From NCBI GenBank assembly GCA_030615025.1, contig JAUXAB010000012.1, forward strand, positions 1 through 64,000: DNA of 64,000 bases, in the 5' to 3' direction. Source of the DNA: Phycisphaerae bacterium. GTDB taxonomy: Bacteria > Planctomycetota > Phycisphaerae > Sedimentisphaerales > Anaerobacaceae. Made by a program: the position numbers and the translations under genes. A model generated the notes under the pieces. It was not told the DNA's origin. It saw only the letters and a list, made by a program, of their open reading frames with translations, and ran no database searches. The first letter of the stretch is position 1, and the number at the start of each line of letters is the position of its first letter. Below, in pieces: positions 41,519 through 50,387 of this stretch.

Positions 41519-42538
41519 ATGAGTAAAATTCCAATAACAGCTATATTGTTTAGTGTGGTACTGCTGTTTTGTCCCGTCTGCCAGGCTGAGGAGAAGTTAA
41601 TGCGTCTTGGTATGATAGGTCTCGATACTTCGCATGTGATAGCCTTCACGCAGATTATCAACAATCCAAAGAACAACTACGGTTGCAAGGTTGTGGCCGG
41701 TTTCTCCGGCGGTTCACCTGATATGCCCGCTTCGGCTAACCGGGTCGAAAAATTTACTGAGCAACTACGCAGCCAATTTGGCCTTGAGATTGTAGACACT
41801 ATTGAGGAGCTTTGCAGGAAAGTTGATGGCGTATTACTTGAAAGCGTCGATGGTCGGCCTCATCTGAAACAGGTAAGGCCCGTGATAGCGGCGAAGAAGC
41901 CCGTGTTCATCGACAAGCCCGTAGCCGCAAGCCTGTCGGATGTGATTGAGATATTTCGACTCGCTAAGGAAAACAACGTGCCGTGCTGGTCGAGCTCTTC
42001 TTTCAGGTATGGCGAAGGAATCGTCGGAGTGCAGGACAACAAAGATATTGGCAAAGTCAAGAGCTGCGACGTGTTTGGCTCAAGCTCCTGGGCCGAGCAT
42101 CATCCCGACCTGTACCTGTACGGGATACACCCGGTGACAGCGCTGTTTGCGGTCATGGGAACGGGCTGCCAGAGGGTCAGCCGGTTCCGGACTCAAAATG
42201 TAGATATGGTTGTCGGGATATGGAGGGACGGTCGAATCGGGACTTTCAGGGACCTTCGCGGCGGTAAAAGCGAAGCGCCTGTTTTGATTTATGGCACCAA
42301 CGGTATGACCAAAGGCAAATCCGCCGGCTACAAACCGCTCGTGGATGAAATCATCAGGTTCTTCAAAACCGGCAAAGTCCCGGTCTCTGCCGAGGAGACG
42401 ATTGAGATATACGCGTTTATGAGCGCTGCCGATACCTCAAAGGCCCAAGACGGCGCGACGGTTTCGCTTAAGGAACTAATCGAGAAAACGCGCAGGCAAA
42501 ACCAGGAACGCCGTTCACGGAAAGCACGCCGGCAGTGA
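41519..42538 (+). CDS. secreted Gfo/Idh/MocA-like oxidoreductase
   Basis: 339 residues. Sec-type signal peptide (ITAILFSVVLLFCPVCQA) rather than Tat. Fold follows MocA: MRLGMIGLDTSHVIAFTQII, VDGVLLESVDGRPHLKQVRP and the VFIDKPVAASLSDVIEIFRL catalytic lysine motif, then GIHPVTALFAVMG. The Rossmann loop lacks the usual GxGxxG (GLDTSH), so cofactor binding may be altered or the cofactor prebound. GGAAGGAG precedes ATG 41519. Likely in one unit with the next MocA gene. The gap upstream (41225-41518) shows nothing else. Confidence 0.82.
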   Translation: MSKIPITAILFSVVLLFCPVCQAEEKLMRLGMIGLDTSHVIAFTQIINNPKNNYGCKVVAGFSGGSPDMPASANRVEKFTEQLRSQFGLEIVDTIEELCRKVDGVLLESVDGRPHLKQVRPVIAAKKPVFIDKPVAASLSDVIEIFRLAKENNVPCWSSSSFRYGEGIVGVQDNKDIGKVKSCDVFGSSSWAEHHPDLYLYGIHPVTALFAVMGTGCQRVSRFRTQNVDMVVGIWRDGRIGTFRDLRGGKSEAPVLIYGTNGMTKGKSAGYKPLVDEIIRFFKTGKVPVSAEETIEIYAFMSAADTSKAQDGATVSLKELIEKTRRQNQERRSRKARRQ

Positions 42539-42691
42539 ACTGCTTGGCGACGGTATCATCAGCATTTGTAAAGGGCCAAGAATGTTGGTGCTGGATTTCC
42601 GCAATCCAGGTAATCCCGTGAGGACGGAAAGCATATTAGAGACATTCAGATGAGCAAATGCTATGTCTCTTGTTAAAAAAAGGAGCTTGTA

Positions 42692-44044
42692 ATGGCGACT
42701 ACAAATACGACGATGACCCGCAGGAGTTTTTTGCGAAGCGGCGCAGCGGCAATGGCGGCATTGGGTGTGCCGTCTATAGTACCATCCTCGGTATTCGGTT
42801 CGAATGCGCCAAGCAACAGGGTCGTTATGGGCTGTATTGGTTTGGGGGGAATGGGGATGGGCAACCTGAGAGGATTCCTGAACAAGAAGGATGTCCAGAT
42901 AGTGGCTGTCTGTGACGTTGTTACATCAGGCCGGGCCGAATATGGCCCAAACGCCAACGGCTACGGTAATAAGGGTAAGGACCTGGGACGTGAACCGGCC
43001 CGAAGAGAGGTTAATGAATACTACGCTGAGAAAAGCAGATTAGGTCGGTTTAAAGGGTGCTCTGGTTACAGCGATTTTCGCGAACTGATTGCACGTATGG
43101 ATATCGATGCGGTTGTTGTGACTACTCCGGACCATTGGCATGTACCGATTTCGCTTGCAGCGGTCAAGGCCGGCAAGGATGTATATTGTGAAAAGCCATT
43201 GAGTTTGACGATATCCGGAGGGCGTATCCTTGCCGACGCTGTAAAACGGTATGGACGGATTCTACAGACCGGTACCCAACATCGTTCGAACTCAACACGG
43301 CGGTATATATGTGAGCTAATACGCAACGGCAGAATTGGAAAGCTGCACACAGTAAAGTGTAGTATTGGCGGCGGGCCTTCCTGTCCACCTCAGCCGGTTA
43401 TGCCTGTTCCGAAGGGCTTTGATTACGAGATGTGGCTGGGTCAGGCACCCTGGGCTCCATATACGGAAAAGAGATGTCATTATTACTTCCGGTTTATTTG
43501 GGATTATGCCGGCGGACAGGTTACAAACAACGGTGTCCATGCACTCGATTTTATCCAGTGGGCTCTGGGAACCGACCGCAGCGGACCGGTCGAAATCCAG
43601 GGCAAAGGGGACTTTCCCGGAGACGGACTGTTCAACACGCCAACAGATTGGGACATAGAATACACATATGACGATGCTGTCAAATTGCTTTTCAAGTCTG
43701 GCAAATGGGGGATTCGTTTCGAAGGCAGCGAAGGATGGATACAGACATCGCCTTTCGATGCGTCTCCGAAGTCACTTTTAAAGTCCGTGATGGGGCCTGA
43801 TGAGATTCACCTCTATAAAAGTAATGACCACAAGCAGAATTTTCTCGATTGTATTAAATCCCGCAAGGACCCGATAGCTCCTGCTGAAGTCGGACACCGC
43901 TCTGCGGCTATCTGCCATCTTGGTAACATAGCGATGCTAACCGGCCGAAAACTAAAATGGGACCCCGAACGTGAACAATTCATTAACGATACAACTGCGA
44001 ATCAGATGCTGTCCAGGCCGATGCGTAGCCCGTGGCATTTGTGA
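42692..44044 (+). CDS. Gfo/Idh/MocA family oxidoreductase with Tat signal
   Basis: 450 residues. Tat leader TRRSFLRSGAAAMAALGVPS, Rossmann motif MGCIGLGGMGMGNLRGFL, VTTPDHWHVPISLAAVKAGK, catalytic DVYCEKPLSLTISGGR, TGTQHRSN, YEMWLGQAPWAPY, GGQVTNNGVHALDFIQWALG and terminal SRPMRSPWHL. Paralogous to the genes at 38534 and 62518. Probably oxidises a glycoside or sugar lactone precursor in the periplasm with bound NAD(P). GGAG before ATG 42692. Followed by a direct/inverted repeat array. Confidence 0.9.
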   Translation: MATTNTTMTRRSFLRSGAAAMAALGVPSIVPSSVFGSNAPSNRVVMGCIGLGGMGMGNLRGFLNKKDVQIVAVCDVVTSGRAEYGPNANGYGNKGKDLGREPARREVNEYYAEKSRLGRFKGCSGYSDFRELIARMDIDAVVVTTPDHWHVPISLAAVKAGKDVYCEKPLSLTISGGRILADAVKRYGRILQTGTQHRSNSTRRYICELIRNGRIGKLHTVKCSIGGGPSCPPQPVMPVPKGFDYEMWLGQAPWAPYTEKRCHYYFRFIWDYAGGQVTNNGVHALDFIQWALGTDRSGPVEIQGKGDFPGDGLFNTPTDWDIEYTYDDAVKLLFKSGKWGIRFEGSEGWIQTSPFDASPKSLLKSVMGPDEIHLYKSNDHKQNFLDCIKSRKDPIAPAEVGHRSAAICHLGNIAMLTGRKLKWDPEREQFINDTTANQMLSRPMRSPWHL

Positions 44045-44087
44045 GCACTTTTAAAGGGAGCATCGATCCGGTATGGTTAAATAATCA

Positions 44088-44218
44088 CATCAGGTTACCA
44101 GGTTATCAGGGTATCAGGTAGTGGGCATCAGGTTACCAGGACATCAGGTTTGTTTTTCCTGATACTCTGATGACCTGATATCCTACATCCTGGTTTCCTG
44201 CTACCCTGATTCCCTGTT
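44088..44218. repeat. ATCAGG array with inverted CCTGAT second half
   Basis: Left half holds about six ATCAGG/CCAGG units (CATCAGGTTACCAGG...). After a TTTGTTTTT centre the right half holds CCTGAT, CCTGATATCC, CATCCTGG and CCCTGATTCC units. The halves are roughly reverse complementary, so a long imperfect hairpin is possible. Same architecture as the heptamer array at 29323. It sits in a 447-bp gap; the remainder (44219-44491) holds no gene I can support. Confidence 0.8.
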
Positions 44219-44491
44219 AAGGGTATTTGGCTCATATATCCTCAGTAGTCCAGCAGATAGGGCCTGAGTTAAATGCCGGTCTTGAGGTCTGTATAGGCTG
44301 GCGCTTTGTAGATATTTATCCTGGCCGACTTTTCTTCATTATGGTATCATTTCCAAGGTTCCATGAGAGCTCGCGATCCCGGCGCGCCGGGATAACTGCC
44401 AATATGTGAATGAAGACAGGATTTTCGGACGGGACAGGTGGGCATGGCGTCTCCGATGGTGGCGAATGCCTTTTGATAAGGGAGCTATGAA

Positions 44492-45775
44492 ATGAATGGG
44501 ATGTCGAAGAGTATACGGATTCGCCTGAGCATAATGATGTTTCTGCAATACATCATGTTTGCCGTGTGGTCGGTGCCCCTGGCGGCATATCTTGTCAATA
44601 TTGGCATAGAAGGCTTGTACAAGGCCACTATCCTCAGCTCGATGGCGCTGGGCTGTCTGGCGGCGCCCATCATCACTATGATTGCTGACCGTCACTTTGC
44701 CAGTCAGAAGGTCCTGACGGTCCTGAACCTCTTGTGTGCAGTGCTGTTCTTCCTGGCAGCAAAACAGGAAAATGCGATGTCCCTGTTTGTCCTGTTATTG
44801 TTGGCAATGTTCTGTTATATGCCCACCTGGAGCTTAACAAATGCGATAGCCATGACCCACAGTCCATTGGAGAAGTTCCCACAGATTCGAGTGTTCGGCT
44901 CGATCGGATGGGTTGCCTCAGGCGTGTTCAGCCTTGTGGCTTTGTGGATATATGGAGCGAAGATTGATGGGACAGCGACTCCACTTTTATGCGGCGCGGG
45001 CATGGCTCTTGTCGCGGCCATCTTCAACATGACGTTACCTAACACTCCTCCACCAGGCAAAGGGAAGGAAACGTCGATTATTGATGCATTCGGCTTGCGG
45101 GCACTTACTCTCTTTAAGGATTTCAACTTTGTATTGTTCAGTATCATCTCAATGCTTATGATGATTCCCTTTACACTCTATTGGACCTATAACTCGGAGT
45201 TTCTCAAGGATAAGGGATTTGAGCTCATTACGTTTACCATGAGCTTGGGCCAGTTCGGTGAGATATTCTTAATGCTGCTGGTGCCGCTCGCAATCGCACG
45301 GAAAGGTATCAAGTGGACCATGACAGTTGGACTCGTTGCGACATTAGTGCGTTTTGTGGCTTTTCTGAGCGGCGGTTTGTTTGATTATACATGGTTGTAT
45401 TTTGTAGCAATTCTTGTACATGGGATTATCTTTGGTTTCTTCTTTGTCGGAGGCCAGGTCTATGTTGACAAGAAAGCTCCTAAGGAGATTCGAGCACAGG
45501 CCCAGGGACTTATTGTTCTAATCTGTTACGGCATTGGAATGCTTATAGGGAACTTCTTTAACGGCAAACTGATCTCCCACTACATGACCGAAACTATCGT
45601 AGATGGGGTCACTCAGAAGGTCTATAACTGGAATACCATTTGGGCCATTACCACAGTCATATCCATAGTTTTGTTAGTGGCGTTCTGTTTGGTCTTCCGT
45701 GACGATGTAACAAAGACAAGTGAGCCGATGACAGTTTCACGAAGTTCTGATAAAGAAGAGATGAAAGAATCATAG
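44492..45775 (+). CDS. MFS transporter, nucleoside permease (NupG)-like
   Basis: 427 residues with 12 predicted hydrophobic helices, MSKSIRIRLSIMMFLQYIMF opening helix 1. The segments WSVPLAAYLVNIGIEGLYKA, RVFGSIGWVASGVFSLVALW, FTMSLGQFGEIFLMLLVPLA and IIFGFFFVGGQVYVDKKAP are as in the nucleoside:proton symporter group of the major facilitator superfamily, which in Planctomycetes also sits in sugar loci. Inner-membrane uptake of a nucleoside or sugar. The nucleoside hydrolase at 37389 supports the first. Start 44492 or 44501. Confidence 0.82.
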   Translation: MNGMSKSIRIRLSIMMFLQYIMFAVWSVPLAAYLVNIGIEGLYKATILSSMALGCLAAPIITMIADRHFASQKVLTVLNLLCAVLFFLAAKQENAMSLFVLLLLAMFCYMPTWSLTNAIAMTHSPLEKFPQIRVFGSIGWVASGVFSLVALWIYGAKIDGTATPLLCGAGMALVAAIFNMTLPNTPPPGKGKETSIIDAFGLRALTLFKDFNFVLFSIISMLMMIPFTLYWTYNSEFLKDKGFELITFTMSLGQFGEIFLMLLVPLAIARKGIKWTMTVGLVATLVRFVAFLSGGLFDYTWLYFVAILVHGIIFGFFFVGGQVYVDKKAPKEIRAQAQGLIVLICYGIGMLIGNFFNGKLISHYMTETIVDGVTQKVYNWNTIWAITTVISIVLLVAFCLVFRDDVTKTSEPMTVSRSSDKEEMKES

Positions 45776-45888
45776 GCTCATAGGCTCACCTTGCAGAAGA
45801 TTGGCGGCATCGTGCTGCGTATAGCACGTGCCCTGTTCCATAACGGATGGTCCCGCAGGAAAGGGACCCATTTTAGGAGGATCACGCT

Positions 45889-46842
45889 ATGAATGACAGA
45901 ATTGTGAAAGAAAGATGGTTGGTAGCCAGCTTGCTCCTGGGTGGCGTACTATTGTTTCTGGCTGGGACATTGGACGCTGCCGTGCCGAAGCCTGCCCCCG
46001 CCCCGGATTCCACCGATGGAAAGGTGCGGATCATCTGCTTCGGCGGACATCCGGACGACAACGAGTTTCGTGCCGGGGGCGTAGCTGCAATGTGGGCAGC
46101 CCGGGGACATCACGTCAAGTTCGTCTCCTGTACGAATGGGGACATAGGCCACTGGGGTATGGCCGGTGGTCCCCTGGCCCAGCGCCGCACAGCCGAGGTC
46201 GAACGCTGCGCAGACATCTTCGGCATTGAAACCGAAGTGCTTGACATTCACGATGGCGAGATTATGCCGACCCTCGAAAATCGGAAAACCATTGTGCGCC
46301 TTATCCGCAAGTGGCGTGCAGATATTGTTATGTGCCATCGTCCGAATGACTACCATCCGGACCATCGCTATGTGGCGCTGCTGGTTCAGGATGCGGGTTA
46401 CATGGTCACGGTGCCGTTCTTCTGTCCTGACACGCCCTACCTCAAACGTAATCCTGTGTTCCTGTACTATCAGGATCGCTTCCAGAAACCAAATCCGTTC
46501 ACCGCGGACATTGTTGTGGGCATCGACGCCGTGATCGATAAGAAACTGGCAGCGGCCCTGGCCCTCGCATCGCAGACATTGGAAGGTGGCTGTGGAGGAT
46601 CGGAGCGTTTGTATCCGGATGATCCGACCAAACGAAAGGCTCGCGAGCAGGAGGTCCGTAGACGCTTTGATCGTCGCTTCGCCGGTACCGCTAATCGGTT
46701 CCGCGAGCAGCTCACCGATTGGTATGGAAAGGAGCGGGCCAGGAAGATCAAGTATGCCGAGGCATTTGAAATCTGTGAATACGGTCGACGTCCGTCAAAT
46801 AAAGAGATTCGGAAACTGTTTCCGTTCTTCCCCAGTCCATAA
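45889..46842 (+). CDS. secreted PIG-L family deacetylase
   Basis: 317 residues. Membrane or signal helix LVASLLLGGVLLFLAGTLDA, then the LmbE/PIG-L core: IICFGGHPDDNEFRAGG (zinc ligands His54 and Asp57), SCTNGDIGHWG, and NDYHPDHRYVALLVQDA with a further zinc ligand. The family removes N-acetyl groups from GlcNAc-containing compounds or similar amides. TAGGAGGATCACGCT precedes ATG 45889. Lies 46 bp ahead of the isochorismatase-like gene; probably one operon with the next two genes. Confidence 0.86.
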   Translation: MNDRIVKERWLVASLLLGGVLLFLAGTLDAAVPKPAPAPDSTDGKVRIICFGGHPDDNEFRAGGVAAMWAARGHHVKFVSCTNGDIGHWGMAGGPLAQRRTAEVERCADIFGIETEVLDIHDGEIMPTLENRKTIVRLIRKWRADIVMCHRPNDYHPDHRYVALLVQDAGYMVTVPFFCPDTPYLKRNPVFLYYQDRFQKPNPFTADIVVGIDAVIDKKLAAALALASQTLEGGCGGSERLYPDDPTKRKAREQEVRRRFDRRFAGTANRFREQLTDWYGKERARKIKYAEAFEICEYGRRPSNKEIRKLFPFFPSP

Positions 46843-46894
46843 TGGGTGCAACAGGCGGCAGATTCACAGCCCTGTTTCGATAGGAGAAGCCAAT

Positions 46895-47578
46895 ATGAGC
46901 ATGGAACAGATTCTCAAAGCAAGGCAGGAGCGAATCGATACTCTCCACGAGATACAAAGAGAGAGAGCGGCACTTTTGGTGATTGATATGCAGCGAGGAT
47001 TCCTCGAGCCTGGCGCAGCTTTAGAAGTGCCACCCGGCCGTGAATTGATACCCTGCATCAAGCGGCTGATTGACTGCTGTCGGGAAATTAGTGTTCCTGT
47101 AATCTTTACAGAGTTCGTGTACTCCAGCGCACTACCTTGCCTGAGGGGCGATCCATTCGGCCCAGAGCATTTGCCATCTGAGGCAGGCAAGCCAACAGGC
47201 TTCGGTTATCCATCTGATAACTGCCTTGTTGGCGAGGAGGGTATGAACTCACCGGACACAATCTCTGAGTTGGCTCCAGCGAGAGATGAGCTTGTCGTAC
47301 GCGCTCACGCATACGACAAATTCTATGACACCAATTTGGACTATGCTCTCCGGAGCAGGGACATTCGCTATCTTATCATCACCGGCATTATGGCCGACAT
47401 TTGCGTTAATTGTACCCTGCTCAGCGCTTCTACTCGTGAATACCGTGTCACCGCTGTTACTGACGCGATAGCCACACTCTGGCCAAACATACTTGAAGCC
47501 TGCTTCGACATTTGGAAGCGGAAGTTTGCGAGATTGAGGACTACTGAAGAAGTGATAACGGAATTAGGGAAGGAGTAA
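46895..47578 (+). CDS. isochorismatase-like cysteine hydrolase
   Basis: 227 residues, cytoplasmic. ALLVIDMQRGFLEPGAAL gives catalytic Asp31. ITGIMADICVNCTLLSAS holds nucleophile Cys170 with the preceding cis-peptide region. The usual catalytic lysine region reads VVRAHAYDKF, with no Lys at the standard spacing, so activity is less certain or the Lys is displaced. Relatives hydrolyse nicotinamide, ureidoacrylate, N-carbamoyl compounds or isochorismate. AGGAG precedes ATG 46895. Its stop abuts the next ATG, indicating coupling. Confidence 0.83.
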   Translation: MSMEQILKARQERIDTLHEIQRERAALLVIDMQRGFLEPGAALEVPPGRELIPCIKRLIDCCREISVPVIFTEFVYSSALPCLRGDPFGPEHLPSEAGKPTGFGYPSDNCLVGEEGMNSPDTISELAPARDELVVRAHAYDKFYDTNLDYALRSRDIRYLIITGIMADICVNCTLLSASTREYRVTAVTDAIATLWPNILEACFDIWKRKFARLRTTEEVITELGKE

Positions 47579-48691
47579 ATGGATGCCTTCAAGGCCTATT
47601 GGAGAGCTGTCCTTGTAGTCGCGCTCGCGATGATTGCGCCAGCTACGGCTACTGTACCTCCCTATCCACCGAGTTCGGTGATTGAGGCAATCAACTGGCA
47701 TGTGGATACACATCGAACGGATGCAGGTGGAAGCGACCTGTGGCCAACCACGTGGGGAGCGGATGGACACATCTATACTTCCTGGGGTGACGGTGCCGGA
47801 TTCGGGTCGGATTTCCCTGACGAGGGTGGGCCTGATCGCGTGTCGTTGGGATTCGCGCGGATTGAGGGACTGCCTTCGGATAACTGGATCGGCATCAATA
47901 TCAACGGTGGCAAGCAAGCTGAGAACCCACCTTCGTTCCCAAAACGAGGGAAGTGCGCGGGGATGTTGTCCGTAAGGGGCACACTTTATGCCTGGATGAA
48001 TTTGCAGGACGACACCTGGCCTCACGTGAATCATGCACTCGCGTGGTCCACGGACAAAGCCGCAACCTGGACACGAGCTCCTTGGGTATGGCCCAAAGGA
48101 GAAGGCAACTTCAAGCCACAGACATTCCTTCAGTTTGGCAGAGACTACGGAGGGGCGCGCGATGATTACGTATACGTTTACGGCCGGAATGAAGCGGGCT
48201 GGGGCAAAGGAACACATGGCTACCTTGCCCGTGTGCATAGGGACAGAGTTCAAGACAGGGGCGCTTACGTGTTCTTCACGGGTGTCGATGCACTTGGGCG
48301 GGCGCAATGGGATGCAGATGTCGGCAGACGTCGACCTCACTTTACCGACCCAAGTGGAGTGGAGAGCATTACTGTGGTCCATAACAGAGCACTGAATAGG
48401 TACATCCTAACCTGCCACCGCGGCGATCAAGGGACATTTGGGATATTTGACGGACCGGAGCCGTGGGGGCCGTGGACTACTGTGGCCTACTATGACAACT
48501 GGCTGGGGCTGAAAGGAAAAGGGAAAGGACGCGATATGCTCTTTGTCAATATTCCGGCAAAGTGGATCAGCTTTAATGGCAGGACTTTATGGGCTGTATA
48601 CAGTGGTGGACTGGACAGCTTCAATATGATCAAAGGAACGCTGAAACTGGGCGGAGATGCTTCATCGCAGACAGATGTGGGCTCTGACTGA
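47579..48691 (+). CDS. secreted DUF4185-like protein
   Basis: 370 residues. Signal peptide VLVVALAMIAPATA. A beta-propeller-like domain of the DUF4185 type (recognised by TDAGGSDLWPTTWGADGHIY, SWGDGAGFGS, HALAWSTDKAATWTRAPWVW and FDGPEPWGPWTTVAYYDNW), which resembles inactive or uncharacterised glycosidases. ATG 47579 follows the upstream stop with zero spacing and AAGGAG lies inside the preceding gene, so it is translated with the isochorismatase-like gene. Catalytic residues cannot be named. Confidence 0.75.
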   Translation: MDAFKAYWRAVLVVALAMIAPATATVPPYPPSSVIEAINWHVDTHRTDAGGSDLWPTTWGADGHIYTSWGDGAGFGSDFPDEGGPDRVSLGFARIEGLPSDNWIGININGGKQAENPPSFPKRGKCAGMLSVRGTLYAWMNLQDDTWPHVNHALAWSTDKAATWTRAPWVWPKGEGNFKPQTFLQFGRDYGGARDDYVYVYGRNEAGWGKGTHGYLARVHRDRVQDRGAYVFFTGVDALGRAQWDADVGRRRPHFTDPSGVESITVVHNRALNRYILTCHRGDQGTFGIFDGPEPWGPWTTVAYYDNWLGLKGKGKGRDMLFVNIPAKWISFNGRTLWAVYSGGLDSFNMIKGTLKLGGDASSQTDVGSD

Positions 48692-48863
48692 GCCGTGACA
48701 ACTCCAGTGGGCTGAACGTGAAGACGGATTAGCATGCCGAACAAGTATGAGCGAGTTGGAATACCATAGAACTGAGTTTTCAGTAAGACAATCTCCGAGC
48801 CGCGACTCTTACGCATTACCGTTAGCTAAGGATCTGAGTCAAATTCCAAGTAGAATCAGGCTT

Positions 48864-50156
48864 ATGTGGTTAACTGTGTTTGGCTTGGCTTTGATGTTCT
48901 GCGGGCCGGTGCGTCCGGCAACGTATCATGTGGAACAAAGCCACGCCCAGGCAGACGATGAGAATCCGGGCACGGAGGCATTGCCGTGGAAGACAATAAA
49001 CCATGCCGCGGCGGTGTTGCAGGCCGGAGATACTGTTCTGGTGAAGAAAGGAACATACAATGTTGGGGCTTCCCCAAACTGGGCGGTGCCGGCAGTCAAC
49101 CCATCCCATTCCGGCACACAGCGCGACCCGATCACGTTCAAAACCTATCTGGGGCACGCAGTACAGATCACTACCGCCGGTGGTCAGGCCGCCATTGGTA
49201 GCAACAGCAGGGACTACATCGTTTGGGAGGGCTTCGTCGTCAATATGGCCGACAGGGCCAAAGGGATTCTCGTCATGGGCGCCAAGGGGTGCACGATCAG
49301 CCGCTGCGAAGTCATCGGCAATTACATTGCCTCCACCGACAACCACGACGGCATACGGATTGAAAGGGCCCCTGATTGTCGTGTACACCATTGCATTATT
49401 CGCGGCATCAAGGGTAACAGCATCAATAGTGCTGGTATCAAAGTCTACAGCAAAGGCGCCAAACATGTGATCATCGAGGACAACTACATTCATGGCAATA
49501 CTGCCGGCGTCTTTGACAAAGACTTTGGCGTCGAGAACACCTATCGACGAAACTACTTCACCCGAAACAGGACCCAGTTCTATGGAAACAATCAGGGAGG
49601 GCCGGCTCGGTACTACATTTACGACAACGTGTTTGATGGCAAGATCGAACTTCACGCAGCTAATACAGGCACCGAAATCCACGATAATCTTTTACGTTGC
49701 GACCAATTGGCAGGAGCATGGGCTGGCGGTGTCGTTAGTACCAAAATCTGGAACAATATAGTTATTTCCAAAGGCTCTTCCATTATGGCCTGTCAAATCA
49801 AAAAACAACAGCTAAGTTCTGCGCTGGCATACATGGATTACAATATATACGACGCCAACCCTATCTATGATTTTGGAGAGTATACTTCGAATCATCAGCG
49901 ACTCTTGTTTGACCAAATGCGATCCGCAGGCTTTGAAGAGAATTCGCATGTTGTTTCAAGTACGAAGGAGATTTTTGAGGACGAGAAGTCTTATAGACTC
50001 TTGCCCAAGTGGAAGACTGTGGGCCGATATGGTGACGCTGCGGGCCCGGCAAATATTGCTCTTATTCTTGATATTGCCCGCTATGGTCCGTTCGGGAACC
50101 GCAAGAGAAGCTGCAGCAACTCTCAGACATTGGAGGTAAAAAAATGGAAAAATTAG
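48864..50156 (+). CDS. secreted right-handed beta-helix protein (polysaccharide lyase-like)
   Basis: About 430 residues from ATG 48864, where a signal peptide MWLTVFGLALMFCGPVRPA begins; the frame is open to 48747 but the extra residues are polar. After PGTEALPWKTINHAAAVLQAGDTV (a DUF1565-type opening) come parallel beta-helix coils: WEGFVVNM, CTISRCEVIGN, CRVHHCIIRGI, HVIIEDNYIHGN and YIYDNVFDG. Such folds house pectate lyases, alginate epimerases and related enzymes. No catalytic set is certain. The C terminus (LEVKKWKN) overlaps a strong but unused-looking ribosome-binding site. Confidence 0.8.
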   Translation: MWLTVFGLALMFCGPVRPATYHVEQSHAQADDENPGTEALPWKTINHAAAVLQAGDTVLVKKGTYNVGASPNWAVPAVNPSHSGTQRDPITFKTYLGHAVQITTAGGQAAIGSNSRDYIVWEGFVVNMADRAKGILVMGAKGCTISRCEVIGNYIASTDNHDGIRIERAPDCRVHHCIIRGIKGNSINSAGIKVYSKGAKHVIIEDNYIHGNTAGVFDKDFGVENTYRRNYFTRNRTQFYGNNQGGPARYYIYDNVFDGKIELHAANTGTEIHDNLLRCDQLAGAWAGGVVSTKIWNNIVISKGSSIMACQIKKQQLSSALAYMDYNIYDANPIYDFGEYTSNHQRLLFDQMRSAGFEENSHVVSSTKEIFEDEKSYRLLPKWKTVGRYGDAAGPANIALILDIARYGPFGNRKRSCSNSQTLEVKKWKN

Positions 50157-50387
50157 AGAAGGTCAACCCAGCCCATCCGATGGGCGGGGTGGGGATATGG
50201 TCGACGATCCCTGGCCGCCGGCGGGCGAGCTGTCTTTCCTTCGCTTCTACATCGTGTGTTGCCTCACTACGCTCAAAGTTCTGTTCCGGCCTGCTGGTTA
50301 GGCTTTGGCCAGGCTGGATTGTCCAGCTTGTCCGCACCAGTTTTGCCTGACGCACATTTGATAAGGCATCTTCACCCTCGGGCCCTT
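50157..50387. other. convergent gap with relic-like sequence
   Basis: 231 bp between two beta-helix genes. A GCCCATC-CGAT-GGGC-like hairpin (50169-50183) opens it. The remainder reads in no convincing frame but has the GC-rich, low-periodicity look of decayed repeat sequence. ATG 50144 with GGAGG upstream would give 68 codons of improbable composition. Confidence 0.4.

Noticed and set aside
46586-46894. Long N-terminal extension of the isochorismatase-like gene
   Set aside because: The extension overlaps the PIG-L gene in another frame; AGGAG and family length support ATG 46895.
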